Below, piece by piece: positions 24,953-33,350 of a stretch of DNA of 64,000 bases (position 1 is the stretch's first letter; each line of letters starts with the position of its first letter). Location: the NCBI GenBank assembly GCA_020438845.1, contig JAGQTV010000009.1, forward strand, positions 124,001 through 188,000. The letters run 5' to 3'. The DNA comes from Mycobacterium sp. (GTDB taxonomy: Bacteria > Actinomycetota > Actinomycetes > Mycobacteriales > Mycobacteriaceae). The position numbers and the translations under genes are program-made. A model generated the notes under the pieces. That model ran no database searches. It was not told the DNA's origin and was given only the letters and a program-made list of their open reading frames with translations.

Positions 24953-27900
24953 TTAATGCGCTGCCCAGACGTCTTCGAGGTAGCGGTTGGCCGCGCGCTG
25001 TTCTTCGAGCCAGGCCAGACCCTCTTCAGCGGAAACACCGTGGTGGCGGTGGTAGATCTCGGCGAAGGCATCCCGCAGCGCAGGAGCCACAGTGCCGGCG
25101 CCTCCGCACACGTAGGTGACTCCACCCGCCGACATGAGCCCGAGAATCTTCTCGGCATTGGCCCGCACGGCATCCTGGACCCTGGCGCGGGTGCCGTCCT
25201 GGATTCGGGAGTATGCCGTCACGACCTCGACGACGCCGGCGGCCTCGAACTGGCGGATTTCGTCTTCGTAAATGAAGTCGGAGTCCGGCTGCCGGCAGCC
25301 GTAGATCAGTAGCGCCGGCCCGAGCGTGGCCGCCGCACCTTGCGCAGCGCGCTCCTGGAGGAATCCGCGGAACGGGGACAATCCAGTCCCGGTCGCGATC
25401 ATGATCATCGGTGTCGCGGGATCCTCGGGCACCGCGAAGGGCAGGCCCGGTGGCCGGATGAAGCCCGGCACCATGGCGCCGGGCTTGGTGCGGGCCAGGA
25501 AGTTCGACGACGTGCCGTGATAGATCCCGTCGCCGCTGCGAGCCGGCGCCCGTAGAACCCCGACGGTGATGCTGCACCGACGAGGGTCAACCGCCGGCGA
25601 AGAGGAAATCGAGTAGTAGCGGGGCGCCAGTGCCGGCAACAGGTCCAGGCAGGTGTTGAGCGGTACATCGATGGACGGGTAGCGCTGAACCATGTCCAAC
25701 AGCGAAACTCTCTTGAACAGAATCTGCTCGCGGTAGCGGGCGATGTTCTGCTCGCCGTCGGCGGCCAGACCGGCGATCTCGGCCTGCTCACCGGGGTCGG
25801 TAGCGAACTCCGCCAGGGTTCGGATCTGGGCGCGGGTCAGTGGCGCCTGCAACTCCACTCGGGCAGCCAGCAGTTCGGAGACCACGAACGGGATGTCCAG
25901 CGGAAGGTGGCTTCTGGCCCCGGTGTTCGGGTGGATCACCACCAGTTCGTCGAGATCCAGCTCGGCCAGGGCGGCCGCGCGGCCGACGAGTTCGGCCGCG
26001 TTGCGCGGCAGCACGGCGATGTGATCGCCGGCGCGGTAACTCACCCCGTCGGGGAGTTCGAACTCGATATGACGGGTGGACTGCACCAGAGGTCCGTTCT
26101 GGGCGACCCGGCCGAGCAGCTCCCGGTTGTCGACCATGCGGTAAGCCGTCGCGTCCAGCGAGGAGAAGAAGGAACCGTGCAGCCGTTGGCCGGTCGAGGT
26201 GATCTCGTAGCGATTCATGTCGGTGGCCACCTCGACGGGGGCGGCCAACCCCAATGCATCGCCCGCCTGCGCCCAAAATGACGCATACCAGTCGCGGAAC
26301 TGCCCATCGAAGTCATCGGATGCGTCGGCGACGCCCCTAGGGGCGAAGCGCGTCGCCCCGGCGGCTTCGAGCATGCGATCGATCTCGGCGGGCACTTTCT
26401 GGAATGTCGAGGCCCAGACCCGATCGCCGGCTCCGAAAACGGTGTAGGTCACGCCGGCCAGCGCATCCGGGCCAAGTCCGCCGGCGAGCCATCGGTGAAA
26501 TCCGACCGCGTTGTCGGGGGGGTTGCCGTTGTAGGACGACGTGCAGATGACAACCAGGCCGTCGCAGGGAAGTGCCCCGACGTAGTCGTCAAGAGCGCCT
26601 TGAGTCACCGCGAAACCGCGGGAGCGACCGTCCTCGGCGATCTCGTTGGCGATGTTCTCGGAGGTGCCGAGGTTGGAGCCGTGCAGCACCAGCATCGGGT
26701 TCCCACGCCCATAGTCGGAGACGACGCGCTTGGGCGCAGCGACCTGCGCGGGTGTCTCCGAAGCCGGCGCCGCACGCGGACCCGCGATCACCGCCGCTTC
26801 CCGGCCCTCACGGGGCGTGACGGTCATGGTCAGATTGTTGGGCTTGATGGAGAAGAAGTCCTTGATGTCCAGCTGGTAGTCGAAGGAGTCCATCAGCCGG
26901 AATCGCTGCAGGATAAGGCCGAGTAACAGCTGGGATTCGTAGAACGAGAAGTGGCGGCCGATGCAGGCCCGCTGCCCGTTGCCGAACGGCATCCACGCCC
27001 GGGCCGGCCGCGAGGCTTCCAATTCGGGTGCGAAGCGATCCGGATCGAACTTCTCCGGATCCGGGAAGATCATCGGGTCACGGTGAATCTGAGGCGTCAG
27101 GATCAGGATGGGTTGGCCCTTCTTGATCTGATACGCGCCGGCGAGCACCTCGTCGGCCAGCGGTCGGACCTGGAATCCGGGGCCTACCGGCCAGATCCGC
27201 AGCGCCTCCTTCATGCACTGCAGCAGGTAGTGCAGCTTGGGAATCTGGGTCTCGTCGGGCAGCACCGACAGGTCGTCGCCGAAAACCTCGTCTACCTCGG
27301 CATAGCACTTGGCCAGCACGTCAGGGTTCTTCAACAGGTGGTAGACGGTCCACATGAGCATGCCGCTGGTGGTGTCGTATCCGGCGGCCAGGAAGGTCAA
27401 CATCTGCTGGCGGATGTTGAGCCGGTCCAGCTTCTGACCACTGTCCTTGTCGGCCTGAATCAACATCAGGTCGAGCACGTCACCGTTCTTGCCGACCTCC
27501 GCACTGCGAAGCCGTTCGTCGATGATGCCGTCGGCGACGTTGTTGAGGTAGCTGACGTTCGCCTTGTAGTGGCTGCGGCCCTTGATCGCCTCATAGATGT
27601 CCTGGCCCGGCAACCGGCTGGGCCGGTTGACGCATTCGGTGATCGCCTCCTCCAAAGCCGTCACGATGGGCGGCATGTCCTGGCGGTAGAAGGACCCTGG
27701 CCGGTAGCTGAAGCAGACCAGACAGATGGTGTCGAAGGTGAGCTTGGTCATGTCCGAGCACACATCGACGGGGTCACCCGGGTTCAGCCTGGCCCACTTC
27801 ATCACCAGCTGGTCGGCGATATCGGCCATCTTCTCGGTGTAGCCCTTGATCGCCTGCGGGGCGAACGCGGGCAGCAGGATGTTGTGCGCCTTCTTCCAGG

Positions 27901-28201
27901 CGGGCTCTTGGGTCCACGAAGTGAAGATCGCGTCGCCGACGACCTCTCGCATCGCCACCAGCTCGGCAGGAACGTTCTTCTCGAACCGGGACTCGTCGAG
28001 GCACTCCGCGACGATGTCCCCGCCGGACACGACGATCACGTCCTGACCTGGTGCCACCAGGTGATAGATCGGACCGAGTTCGTCAGCCAGTTCCATCAAA
28101 CTGCGCGTCGGATGATCTGCGTCGATGTGCAGCGCATCGCCCAGAATCGGGACTCGGTTCTTCGGCCTCGGGACTTCCTGGTGGGAATTCTTCACGCTCA
28201 T
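24953..28201 (-). CDS. Self-sufficient cytochrome P450 (CYP102/P450 BM3 family)
   Basis: The 1082-residue fusion has a P450 domain (to about 470) joined to FMN and FAD/NADPH reductase domains. Visible are AGYDTTS in the I helix (273-279, where BM3 has AGHETTS), EALR (332-335), haem-ligand FGNGQRACIG with C413, FMN-binding LHGSNLGTSENIA near 515, FAD-binding RYYSISSSP and a final W near the C-terminus. Such enzymes hydroxylate fatty acids at sub-terminal positions using NADPH. The start is ATG 28201. A TetR gene lies directly upstream with a palindrome between (28232-28244), recalling BM3R1-type control of CYP102 by repressors that sense fatty acids. Confidence 0.93.
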   Translation of the reverse strand: MSVKNSHQEVPRPKNRVPILGDALHIDADHPTRSLMELADELGPIYHLVAPGQDVIVVSGGDIVAECLDESRFEKNVPAELVAMREVVGDAIFTSWTQEPAWKKAHNILLPAFAPQAIKGYTEKMADIADQLVMKWARLNPGDPVDVCSDMTKLTFDTICLVCFSYRPGSFYRQDMPPIVTALEEAITECVNRPSRLPGQDIYEAIKGRSHYKANVSYLNNVADGIIDERLRSAEVGKNGDVLDLMLIQADKDSGQKLDRLNIRQQMLTFLAAGYDTTSGMLMWTVYHLLKNPDVLAKCYAEVDEVFGDDLSVLPDETQIPKLHYLLQCMKEALRIWPVGPGFQVRPLADEVLAGAYQIKKGQPILILTPQIHRDPMIFPDPEKFDPDRFAPELEASRPARAWMPFGNGQRACIGRHFSFYESQLLLGLILQRFRLMDSFDYQLDIKDFFSIKPNNLTMTVTPREGREAAVIAGPRAAPASETPAQVAAPKRVVSDYGRGNPMLVLHGSNLGTSENIANEIAEDGRSRGFAVTQGALDDYVGALPCDGLVVICTSSYNGNPPDNAVGFHRWLAGGLGPDALAGVTYTVFGAGDRVWASTFQKVPAEIDRMLEAAGATRFAPRGVADASDDFDGQFRDWYASFWAQAGDALGLAAPVEVATDMNRYEITSTGQRLHGSFFSSLDATAYRMVDNRELLGRVAQNGPLVQSTRHIEFELPDGVSYRAGDHIAVLPRNAAELVGRAAALAELDLDELVVIHPNTGARSHLPLDIPFVVSELLAARVELQAPLTRAQIRTLAEFATDPGEQAEIAGLAADGEQNIARYREQILFKRVSLLDMVQRYPSIDVPLNTCLDLLPALAPRYYSISSSPAVDPRRCSITVGVLRAPARSGDGIYHGTSSNFLARTKPGAMVPGFIRPPGLPFAVPEDPATPMIMIATGTGLSPFRGFLQERAAQGAAATLGPALLIYGCRQPDSDFIYEDEIRQFEAAGVVEVVTAYSRIQDGTRARVQDAVRANAEKILGLMSAGGVTYVCGGAGTVAPALRDAFAEIYHRHHGVSAEEGLAWLEEQRAANRYLEDVWAAH

Positions 28202-28231
28202 ACGGGTCGACCTTTCTCGGCGAGTGGAAAC

Positions 28232-28244
28232 AATACACCGTATT
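28232..28244. promoter_or_regulatory. Inverted repeat in the P450 leader, candidate TetR operator
   Basis: AATAC-ACC-GTATT is a perfect 5-3-5 palindrome in AT-rich DNA, 31 bases upstream of the CYP102 start and 40 bases downstream of the TetR stop. Its position suits repression of a promoter specific to the P450-SRPBCC pair. Assignment to this TetR is inference. Confidence 0.5.
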
Positions 28245-28283
28245 AATTTTTCTCCGCTCCCCGTCCGGTCTTCCCGCAGGGTT

Positions 28284-28874
28284 TCACCGGGAGAGTTCCA
28301 CGAGGTGGGCTTCTATCGCGGACCGTATCGCCGCAGGCGAGTCCAGCGGCGGTTCGGACAGTGCGTGAAGGGCCAGGCCGTCGATCAAGGCGTGCAGGCG
28401 CACTGCTTCGACCTCGAGGTCACGACCGCCTGAGATCAGATTCGCGGTCTCCAATTTGGACAGCAGCTGACGCACGGCGTCGCGGATCACCACGTCCAGA
28501 TCATTGGCCTCGGCTGCCACCTGAGGATTGGCGATACGACGCGTCAGCAGCGCAAACCAGACCTGCCCCTCGGCCTTTCGCTGACGGTCAAGGGGAAGCA
28601 TCTCCTCGATGGCTTGCTGGATCGCGCCGCGGTCCGGATCCCGGAGATCGAGTGAGTTGATCCGGCCGGTGATGGCGGCAAGCATCTGGGTCGTCGCGAA
28701 CAGAATCAAGTCGTCCTGGGACCGGTAATAGTGCCGAATCGCTCCCACCGACCAGCCGGCTTCTGCGGCGAGGGCACGGACCGTCACCGCTCCCATACCG
28801 TCCCGCAAGAGAATCCGCCACATGGCGGAGGTGATCTCACGACGTCGCTCGTCGTGATCAACCAATTTGGGCAA
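28284..28874 (-). CDS. TetR-family regulator of the P450 operon
   Basis: The 196-residue protein has a TetR DNA-binding domain (TVRALAAEAGWSVGAIRHYY near residues 30-49) and a helical ligand domain ending HALIDGLALHAL. Start is TTG 28874, 27 bases after the SDR stop, so it may also be transcribed from the upstream amine-catabolism operon. It precedes CYP102, which it probably represses. The effector is likely the P450 substrate (inference). Confidence 0.85.
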   Translation of the reverse strand: MPKLVDHDERRREITSAMWRILLRDGMGAVTVRALAAEAGWSVGAIRHYYRSQDDLILFATTQMLAAITGRINSLDLRDPDRGAIQQAIEEMLPLDRQRKAEGQVWFALLTRRIANPQVAAEANDLDVVIRDAVRQLLSKLETANLISGGRDLEVEAVRLHALIDGLALHALSEPPLDSPAAIRSAIEAHLVELSR

Positions 28875-28901
28875 GGGCCACTTCGCTTTGCGTCGGAGTT
28901 C

Positions 28902-29690
28902 TCACAGCGGCGTGACGTAGGCCGAGCTGATTCCACCGTCGACCAGGAACGTCGACGCCGTGATGAACGACGCGTCGTCGCTGGCCAGGAAGGCCACCGC
29001 AGCCGCCAGTTCCTCGGCCTCGGCGAACCGACCCAGCGGAATGTGCACCAGGCGGCGGGCCGCGCGTTCGGGATCCTTGGCGAACAGTTCCTGCAGCAGT
29101 GGGGTGTTCACCGGCCCCGGGCACAACGCGTTGACCCGGATGCCCTGCCGGGCGAACTGCACACCGAGTTCCCGGGACATGGCCAGCACCCCACCCTTGG
29201 AGGCGGTATAGGAGATCTGCGACGTGGCCGATCCCATGACCGCGACAAAGGAGGCGGTGTTGATGATCGAGCCATTGCCCGCGGGCACCATGTGCCGCAG
29301 CGCTGCCCGGCAGCACAGGTAGACGCTCTTGAGGTTGACGTCCTGCACCCGCTGCCAGGCCGGCAGTTCGGTGGTCTCGATCAGATCGTCGTCGGGCGGG
29401 GAGATCCCGGCGTTGTTGAAGGCGATGTCCACCGAACCGTATGTCGACGCGGCGGTATCGAACAGGTTGTTGACTGCGGCTTCTTCGGAAACATCAACTG
29501 CGACAAAGGTTCCCCCGAGTTCGTCGGCAACCCGCCGGCCTGTCTCGGGGTCGATGTCGCCGACGACGATCGTGGCTCCTTCGGCATGCATCCGGCGGGC
29601 TGCGGCCAGACCGATCCCGCTGGCGCCGCCGGTGACGACGGCCACCTTTCCGGACAGCCGTTGGGTCAGATCAACTTTCTTCGAGGTCAC
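28902..29690 (-). CDS. Short-chain dehydrogenase/reductase (Rv2857c-like)
   Basis: The 262-residue classical SDR shows cofactor motif TGGASGIG (about residues 20-27), NNAGIS, catalytic Ser and YTASKGG, and the C-terminal DGGISSAYV. An aspartate after the second strand (GDID) points to NAD(H). GTG 29690 overlaps the ALDH stop (GTGA), so the two are coupled. The SDR-ALDH-amidotransferase-glnA4 order matches M. tuberculosis Rv2857c-Rv2860c. It may oxidise an alcohol or hydroxy acid in the amine pathway; the substrate is unknown. Confidence 0.9.
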   Translation of the reverse strand: MTSKKVDLTQRLSGKVAVVTGGASGIGLAAARRMHAEGATIVVGDIDPETGRRVADELGGTFVAVDVSEEAAVNNLFDTAASTYGSVDIAFNNAGISPPDDDLIETTELPAWQRVQDVNLKSVYLCCRAALRHMVPAGNGSIINTASFVAVMGSATSQISYTASKGGVLAMSRELGVQFARQGIRVNALCPGPVNTPLLQELFAKDPERAARRLVHIPLGRFAEAEELAAAVAFLASDDASFITASTFLVDGGISSAYVTPL

Positions 29691-31054
29691 TCGGCTTCTC
29701 CGATCGCGATGAAGACGTTCTTGGTTTCGGTGAAATGCTCTGGGGCGTCGGGGCCGAGCTCGCGGCCCAGCCCCGACCGCTTGAACCCGCCGAACGGCGT
29801 GGAGTAGCGAACCGAGGAGTGCGAATTGACGCTGAGATTGCCGGATTCCACCGCGCGGGAAACCCGTAGCGCCCGAGACAGGTTGTCCGTCCAGATCGAC
29901 CCGGACAACCCGTAGTCGGTGGCGTTGGCCAACGCGATCGCGTCGGCCTCGTCGTCGAAGGGCAGAACGGCGACAACCGGGCCGAAGATCTCCTCGGTGG
30001 CGGTGCGATCGTCCCGCCCCGGTGTCAAGACGGTCGGCGGGAACCAGTAACCAGGGCCGGTCGGGGCGCACCCCCGGAAGGCGACGGGCGCTTCGTCGGG
30101 AACGTAGGCGGCAACCGACTCGAAGTGCTTGCGCGACACCAGCGGACCCATTTCGGTCTCCCGGTTCACCGGGTCGCCGACGACGACACCCTTCACGGCG
30201 GGCTCGAGTAACTCCATGAATCGGTCGAACACACTGCGCTGCACCAGGATCCGGCTGCGCGCACAGCAGTCCTGGCCGGCGTTGTCGAAGACCCCGTACG
30301 GCGCGGTCGCAGCGGCGCGCTCCAGATCGCAGTCGTCGAAGACGATGTTCGCGCTCTTACCACCCAATTCCAGGGTCACCCGCTTGACCTGCTCAGCCGC
30401 GGCGGCCATCACCTGGGTGCCCACCTCGGTGGAGCCGGTGAAGACGATCTTGCGGACGTCGGGATGTGTGACGAACCGCTGTCCCACCACACTGCCCTTG
30501 CCCGGCAGCACCTGGAAGAGATCCGGCGGCAGACCTGCTTCGACCGCAAGTTCGCCGAGTCGAATGCTGGTCAGCGGCGTCCACTCGGCTGGTTTGAGTA
30601 CCACCGCGTTGCCGGCGGCCAGCGCCGGGGCGAAGCCCCAGGATGCTATGGGCATCGGAAAGTTCCACGGGGTGATCACGCCGATGACGCCGATTGGTTC
30701 GTGAAACGTGACATCGAGGCCACCGGCAACGGGAATCTGCTTGCCGGACAATCGTTCCGGGGAGGCTGAGTAATACTGCAACACGTCACGGACGTGCCCG
30801 GCCTCCCACTCGGCGGCACTGATCGGATGCCCGGAATTGGCCACCTCCAGGGCGGCCAGATCGGCCACGTGCGCGTCGACGGCGGCGGCGAATGCCCGCA
30901 GCGCGCCTGCCCTATCGGCCGGAGGCCTTGCAGCCCAAGCCTTCTGGGCCACCACTGCCCGCTTGACAGCATCGTCGACGGCGTCTACGTCGAACTGCTG
31001 CACGGTCCGCAGCACCTGCTCGGTGGCCGGATTGATCAGTTCGGTGCGTGTCAC
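29687..31054 (-). CDS. aldC: Aldehyde dehydrogenase (Rv2858c/PuuC-like)
   Basis: The 455-residue NAD(P)-dependent ALDH has TPWNFP, the cofactor region FTGSTEVG, general base E229 (LELGGKSA), catalytic cysteine in NAGQDCCARS (C263 or C264) and EEIFGPVVAVLPF. GTG 31054 overlaps the amidotransferase stop (GTGA), and the length fits the family. By analogy with the Puu pathway it would oxidise a gamma-glutamylated aminoaldehyde or similar product of amine breakdown. The symbol follows the M. tuberculosis name. Confidence 0.88.
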   Translation of the reverse strand: MTRTELINPATEQVLRTVQQFDVDAVDDAVKRAVVAQKAWAARPPADRAGALRAFAAAVDAHVADLAALEVANSGHPISAAEWEAGHVRDVLQYYSASPERLSGKQIPVAGGLDVTFHEPIGVIGVITPWNFPMPIASWGFAPALAAGNAVVLKPAEWTPLTSIRLGELAVEAGLPPDLFQVLPGKGSVVGQRFVTHPDVRKIVFTGSTEVGTQVMAAAAEQVKRVTLELGGKSANIVFDDCDLERAAATAPYGVFDNAGQDCCARSRILVQRSVFDRFMELLEPAVKGVVVGDPVNRETEMGPLVSRKHFESVAAYVPDEAPVAFRGCAPTGPGYWFPPTVLTPGRDDRTATEEIFGPVVAVLPFDDEADAIALANATDYGLSGSIWTDNLSRALRVSRAVESGNLSVNSHSSVRYSTPFGGFKRSGLGRELGPDAPEHFTETKNVFIAIGEAE

Positions 31055-31797
31055 GACTGCCCCCTTCCCGAGACCCCTGCCGAGAACTCCCGGGCCGCCT
31101 CGACCAAACCGGCGAACAGCCGCAGATCGCCGAGGCTCTCCTCGGGGTGCCACTGCACAGCCACCACGAAGCCGTCACCCGGCAACTCGACGGCTTCCAC
31201 GATGCCTTCCTCGTCGGTCGCACTGACCACCAGGTCGGCCCCCAAGCGGTCGATGGCCTGGTGGTGGTAGCACTGGGCGTCGGCAGCGGGTCCGATCAGC
31301 CGCGCCAGCACGCTACCTTCGACGGTCTGCACCCTCGAGGTGGAGAACACTCCCTGCCCCTGCTGGTGTCGGGTGTGACCGACGACCTCGGGTAGGTGTT
31401 GGTGCAGAGTGCCGCCCCTCGCCACGTTCAGCAACTGCGCTCCACGGCAAATGCCCAGCACGGGCATCCGGCGGCGCAGCGCGGCCTCCAGCAGAGCGAA
31501 CTCCCAGGCGTCGCGATCCCGGGCCGGTTCGTCGCTGGCCGGGTGCGGGTCGTGGCCGTAGGCCGCCGGGTCCAGGTCGCGACCGCCGGTGATGATCAGC
31601 GCGTCGACTGCGGCCATTACCCGCTCTGCGATGCCTGCGTCGACAGGTTGGGGCGGCAGGAGCATCGCGATGCCGCCGACCAGGGTCACCCCTTCGATGT
31701 AGCCCCCGGGCAGGAAGCTGGCCGGCACGTCCCAGACACCGGATTTGACCTGCTGACGGTAGGTCGTCATGCCGATCACGGGTTTAGAAGCGCTCAA
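31051..31797 (-). CDS. Class I glutamine amidotransferase-like hydrolase (PuuD-like)
   Basis: The 248-residue protein has the peptidase C26 nucleophile elbow LGICRGAQLLN (C117) and the His-Glu pair in VQWHPEES (about 216-220). The family hydrolyses gamma-glutamyl bonds, for example gamma-glutamyl-GABA in putrescine use. It overlaps the glutamine-synthetase-like gene by 14 bases and the ALDH by four. With those genes it completes a gamma-glutamylation route: attach glutamate, oxidise, remove glutamate. Confidence 0.88.
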   Translation of the reverse strand: MSASKPVIGMTTYRQQVKSGVWDVPASFLPGGYIEGVTLVGGIAMLLPPQPVDAGIAERVMAAVDALIITGGRDLDPAAYGHDPHPASDEPARDRDAWEFALLEAALRRRMPVLGICRGAQLLNVARGGTLHQHLPEVVGHTRHQQGQGVFSTSRVQTVEGSVLARLIGPAADAQCYHHQAIDRLGADLVVSATDEEGIVEAVELPGDGFVVAVQWHPEESLGDLRLFAGLVEAAREFSAGVSGRGQS

Positions 31798-33187
31798 AAC
31801 CGCGCACCCTCTCCCAGTCGGTGACCGCCGCGTTGAACGCCGCCAGTTCGACTCGCGCGTTGTTCAGGTAGTGCTCGACGACATCGTCGCCGAAGGCCTG
31901 CCGAGCCACTGCCGAGCCGTCGAACAACTCGGCGGCCTCGGCCAGCGTCGTGGGCAGGCGTTCCCCGCCGATGGAATAGGCGTTGCCCGGAATCGGCTCG
32001 GGCAGTTGCAAGGCTTGGTCTATGCCGTGCAGCCCACCGGCGATCAGGGCGGCTACCGCCAGGTACTGGTTGACGTCGCCGCCCGGAGCCCGGCACTCCA
32101 TCCGCATCGAGTGGCCGTGGCCGACGACACGCAGCGCACAGGTCCGGTTGTCCAGGCCCCAGGCGATGGCGGTCGGGGCGAAGCTGCCTTCTGCGAATCG
32201 TTTGTAGGAGTTGATATTTGGCGCATAGAACAGGGTCAGCTCGCGCAGCGTGGCAAGCACACCGGCCAGAAAGCTGCGAAATAGCGCCGACATACCCAGC
32301 GGGTCCTCAGGGTCGGCGAAGACCGCGGTACCGTCCTTGCCGCGAAGCGAAATATGGATGTGGCAGCTGTTGCCCTCGCGCTCGTCGAATTTCGCCATGA
32401 AGGTCAGGCTGTTGCCGTGCTGGTCGGCGATCTCCTTGGCACCGTTCTTGTAGATCGTGTGGTTGTCGCAGGTCACCATGGCGTCGTCATAGCGAAATGC
32501 GATCTCCTGCTGGCCTAGGTTGCACTCGCCCTTCACGCCCTCGCAGTACATGCCGGCGCCGTCCATACCCAGCCGGATGGCGCGCAGCAACGGCTCCAGT
32601 CGGGTCGAGGCGTGAATCGCGTAGTCGACGTTGTAGTCGCTGGACTTGCGCAGGCCCCGGTAATTCGCGGCCCAGGCGTCTCGGTAGCCGTCGTCGAAGA
32701 CGATGAACTCCAGTTCGGTGCCGACGAAGCAGGCCAGGCCGCGTTGCACCAACCGGTCGAGTTGGGCGCGCAGGATGCTGCGCGGCGCGGCTGTCACCGG
32801 CGCCGCCCCCGCCGCGGAGTTGTGAGCACCGTGCCATTGCAGGTCTGCCATGACCAACGCCGTCCCCGGCAACCAGGGAATCAGTCGAAGGGTGCTCAGG
32901 TCCGGGCGCATCACCATGTCTCCGTATCCGGTGTCCCAGCCCGACATCGAGTAGCCGTCGACGGTGTTCATCTCCACGTCCACGGCCAGCAGATAGTTAC
33001 AGCATTCGGCCCCATGCGCGGCGACCTCGTCGACGAACAGTCGCGCTGATACCCGTTTCCCGGTCAGTCGCCCCTGCATGTCCGCGAAGGCCACGATCAC
33101 CGTGTCGATCTCTCCGGCCGCCATCAGACGGGCCAGTTCGCCGGGCGTCAGCAATCCACGCCGGCGACCGTAAGCATGGTCGGTCAT
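31784..33187 (-). CDS. glnA4: Glutamine synthetase-like gamma-glutamylamine ligase (GlnA4)
   Basis: The 467-residue GS-fold enzyme has the beta-grasp N-domain and catalytic domain (FVGTELEFIVFDDGY, NSYKRFAEGSFAPTAIAWG, RMECRAPGGDVNQYLAVAAL). Sequence and neighbours match Rv2860c/GlnA4-type ligases, which join glutamate to amines or polyamines rather than ammonia. I do not see the usual Tyr adenylylation region of GlnA1. It is the first gene of the minus-strand operon and divergent from an APC amine permease, so import and first enzyme share a control region. Confidence 0.85.
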   Translation of the reverse strand: MTDHAYGRRRGLLTPGELARLMAAGEIDTVIVAFADMQGRLTGKRVSARLFVDEVAAHGAECCNYLLAVDVEMNTVDGYSMSGWDTGYGDMVMRPDLSTLRLIPWLPGTALVMADLQWHGAHNSAAGAAPVTAAPRSILRAQLDRLVQRGLACFVGTELEFIVFDDGYRDAWAANYRGLRKSSDYNVDYAIHASTRLEPLLRAIRLGMDGAGMYCEGVKGECNLGQQEIAFRYDDAMVTCDNHTIYKNGAKEIADQHGNSLTFMAKFDEREGNSCHIHISLRGKDGTAVFADPEDPLGMSALFRSFLAGVLATLRELTLFYAPNINSYKRFAEGSFAPTAIAWGLDNRTCALRVVGHGHSMRMECRAPGGDVNQYLAVAALIAGGLHGIDQALQLPEPIPGNAYSIGGERLPTTLAEAAELFDGSAVARQAFGDDVVEHYLNNARVELAAFNAAVTDWERVRGFERF

Positions 33188-33205
33188 TGCGCGACACCCT
33201 TCTTG

Positions 33206-33231
33206 CGTAGTAACCGTACGTAGTAACCGTG
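33206..33231. repeat. Two 13-bp direct repeats upstream of glnA4
   Basis: CGTAGTAACCGTA and CGTAGTAACCGTG lie back to back (33206-33218, 33219-33231), 19 bases from the glnA4 start in the divergent glnA4/permease intergenic region. They could be a tandem regulator site or a slippage duplication of part of the leader. Confidence 0.6.
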
Positions 33232-33350
33232 CGACCCAGGTTTACACGAGCGCCACCGCAAACGTAGGACACCAGGCTGATACGGGGCATATTGTTCCAA
33301 CCACCTGCCCTGCGCCAACACCTGCACTGCCCGCTCAGAAGGAGACTGCC

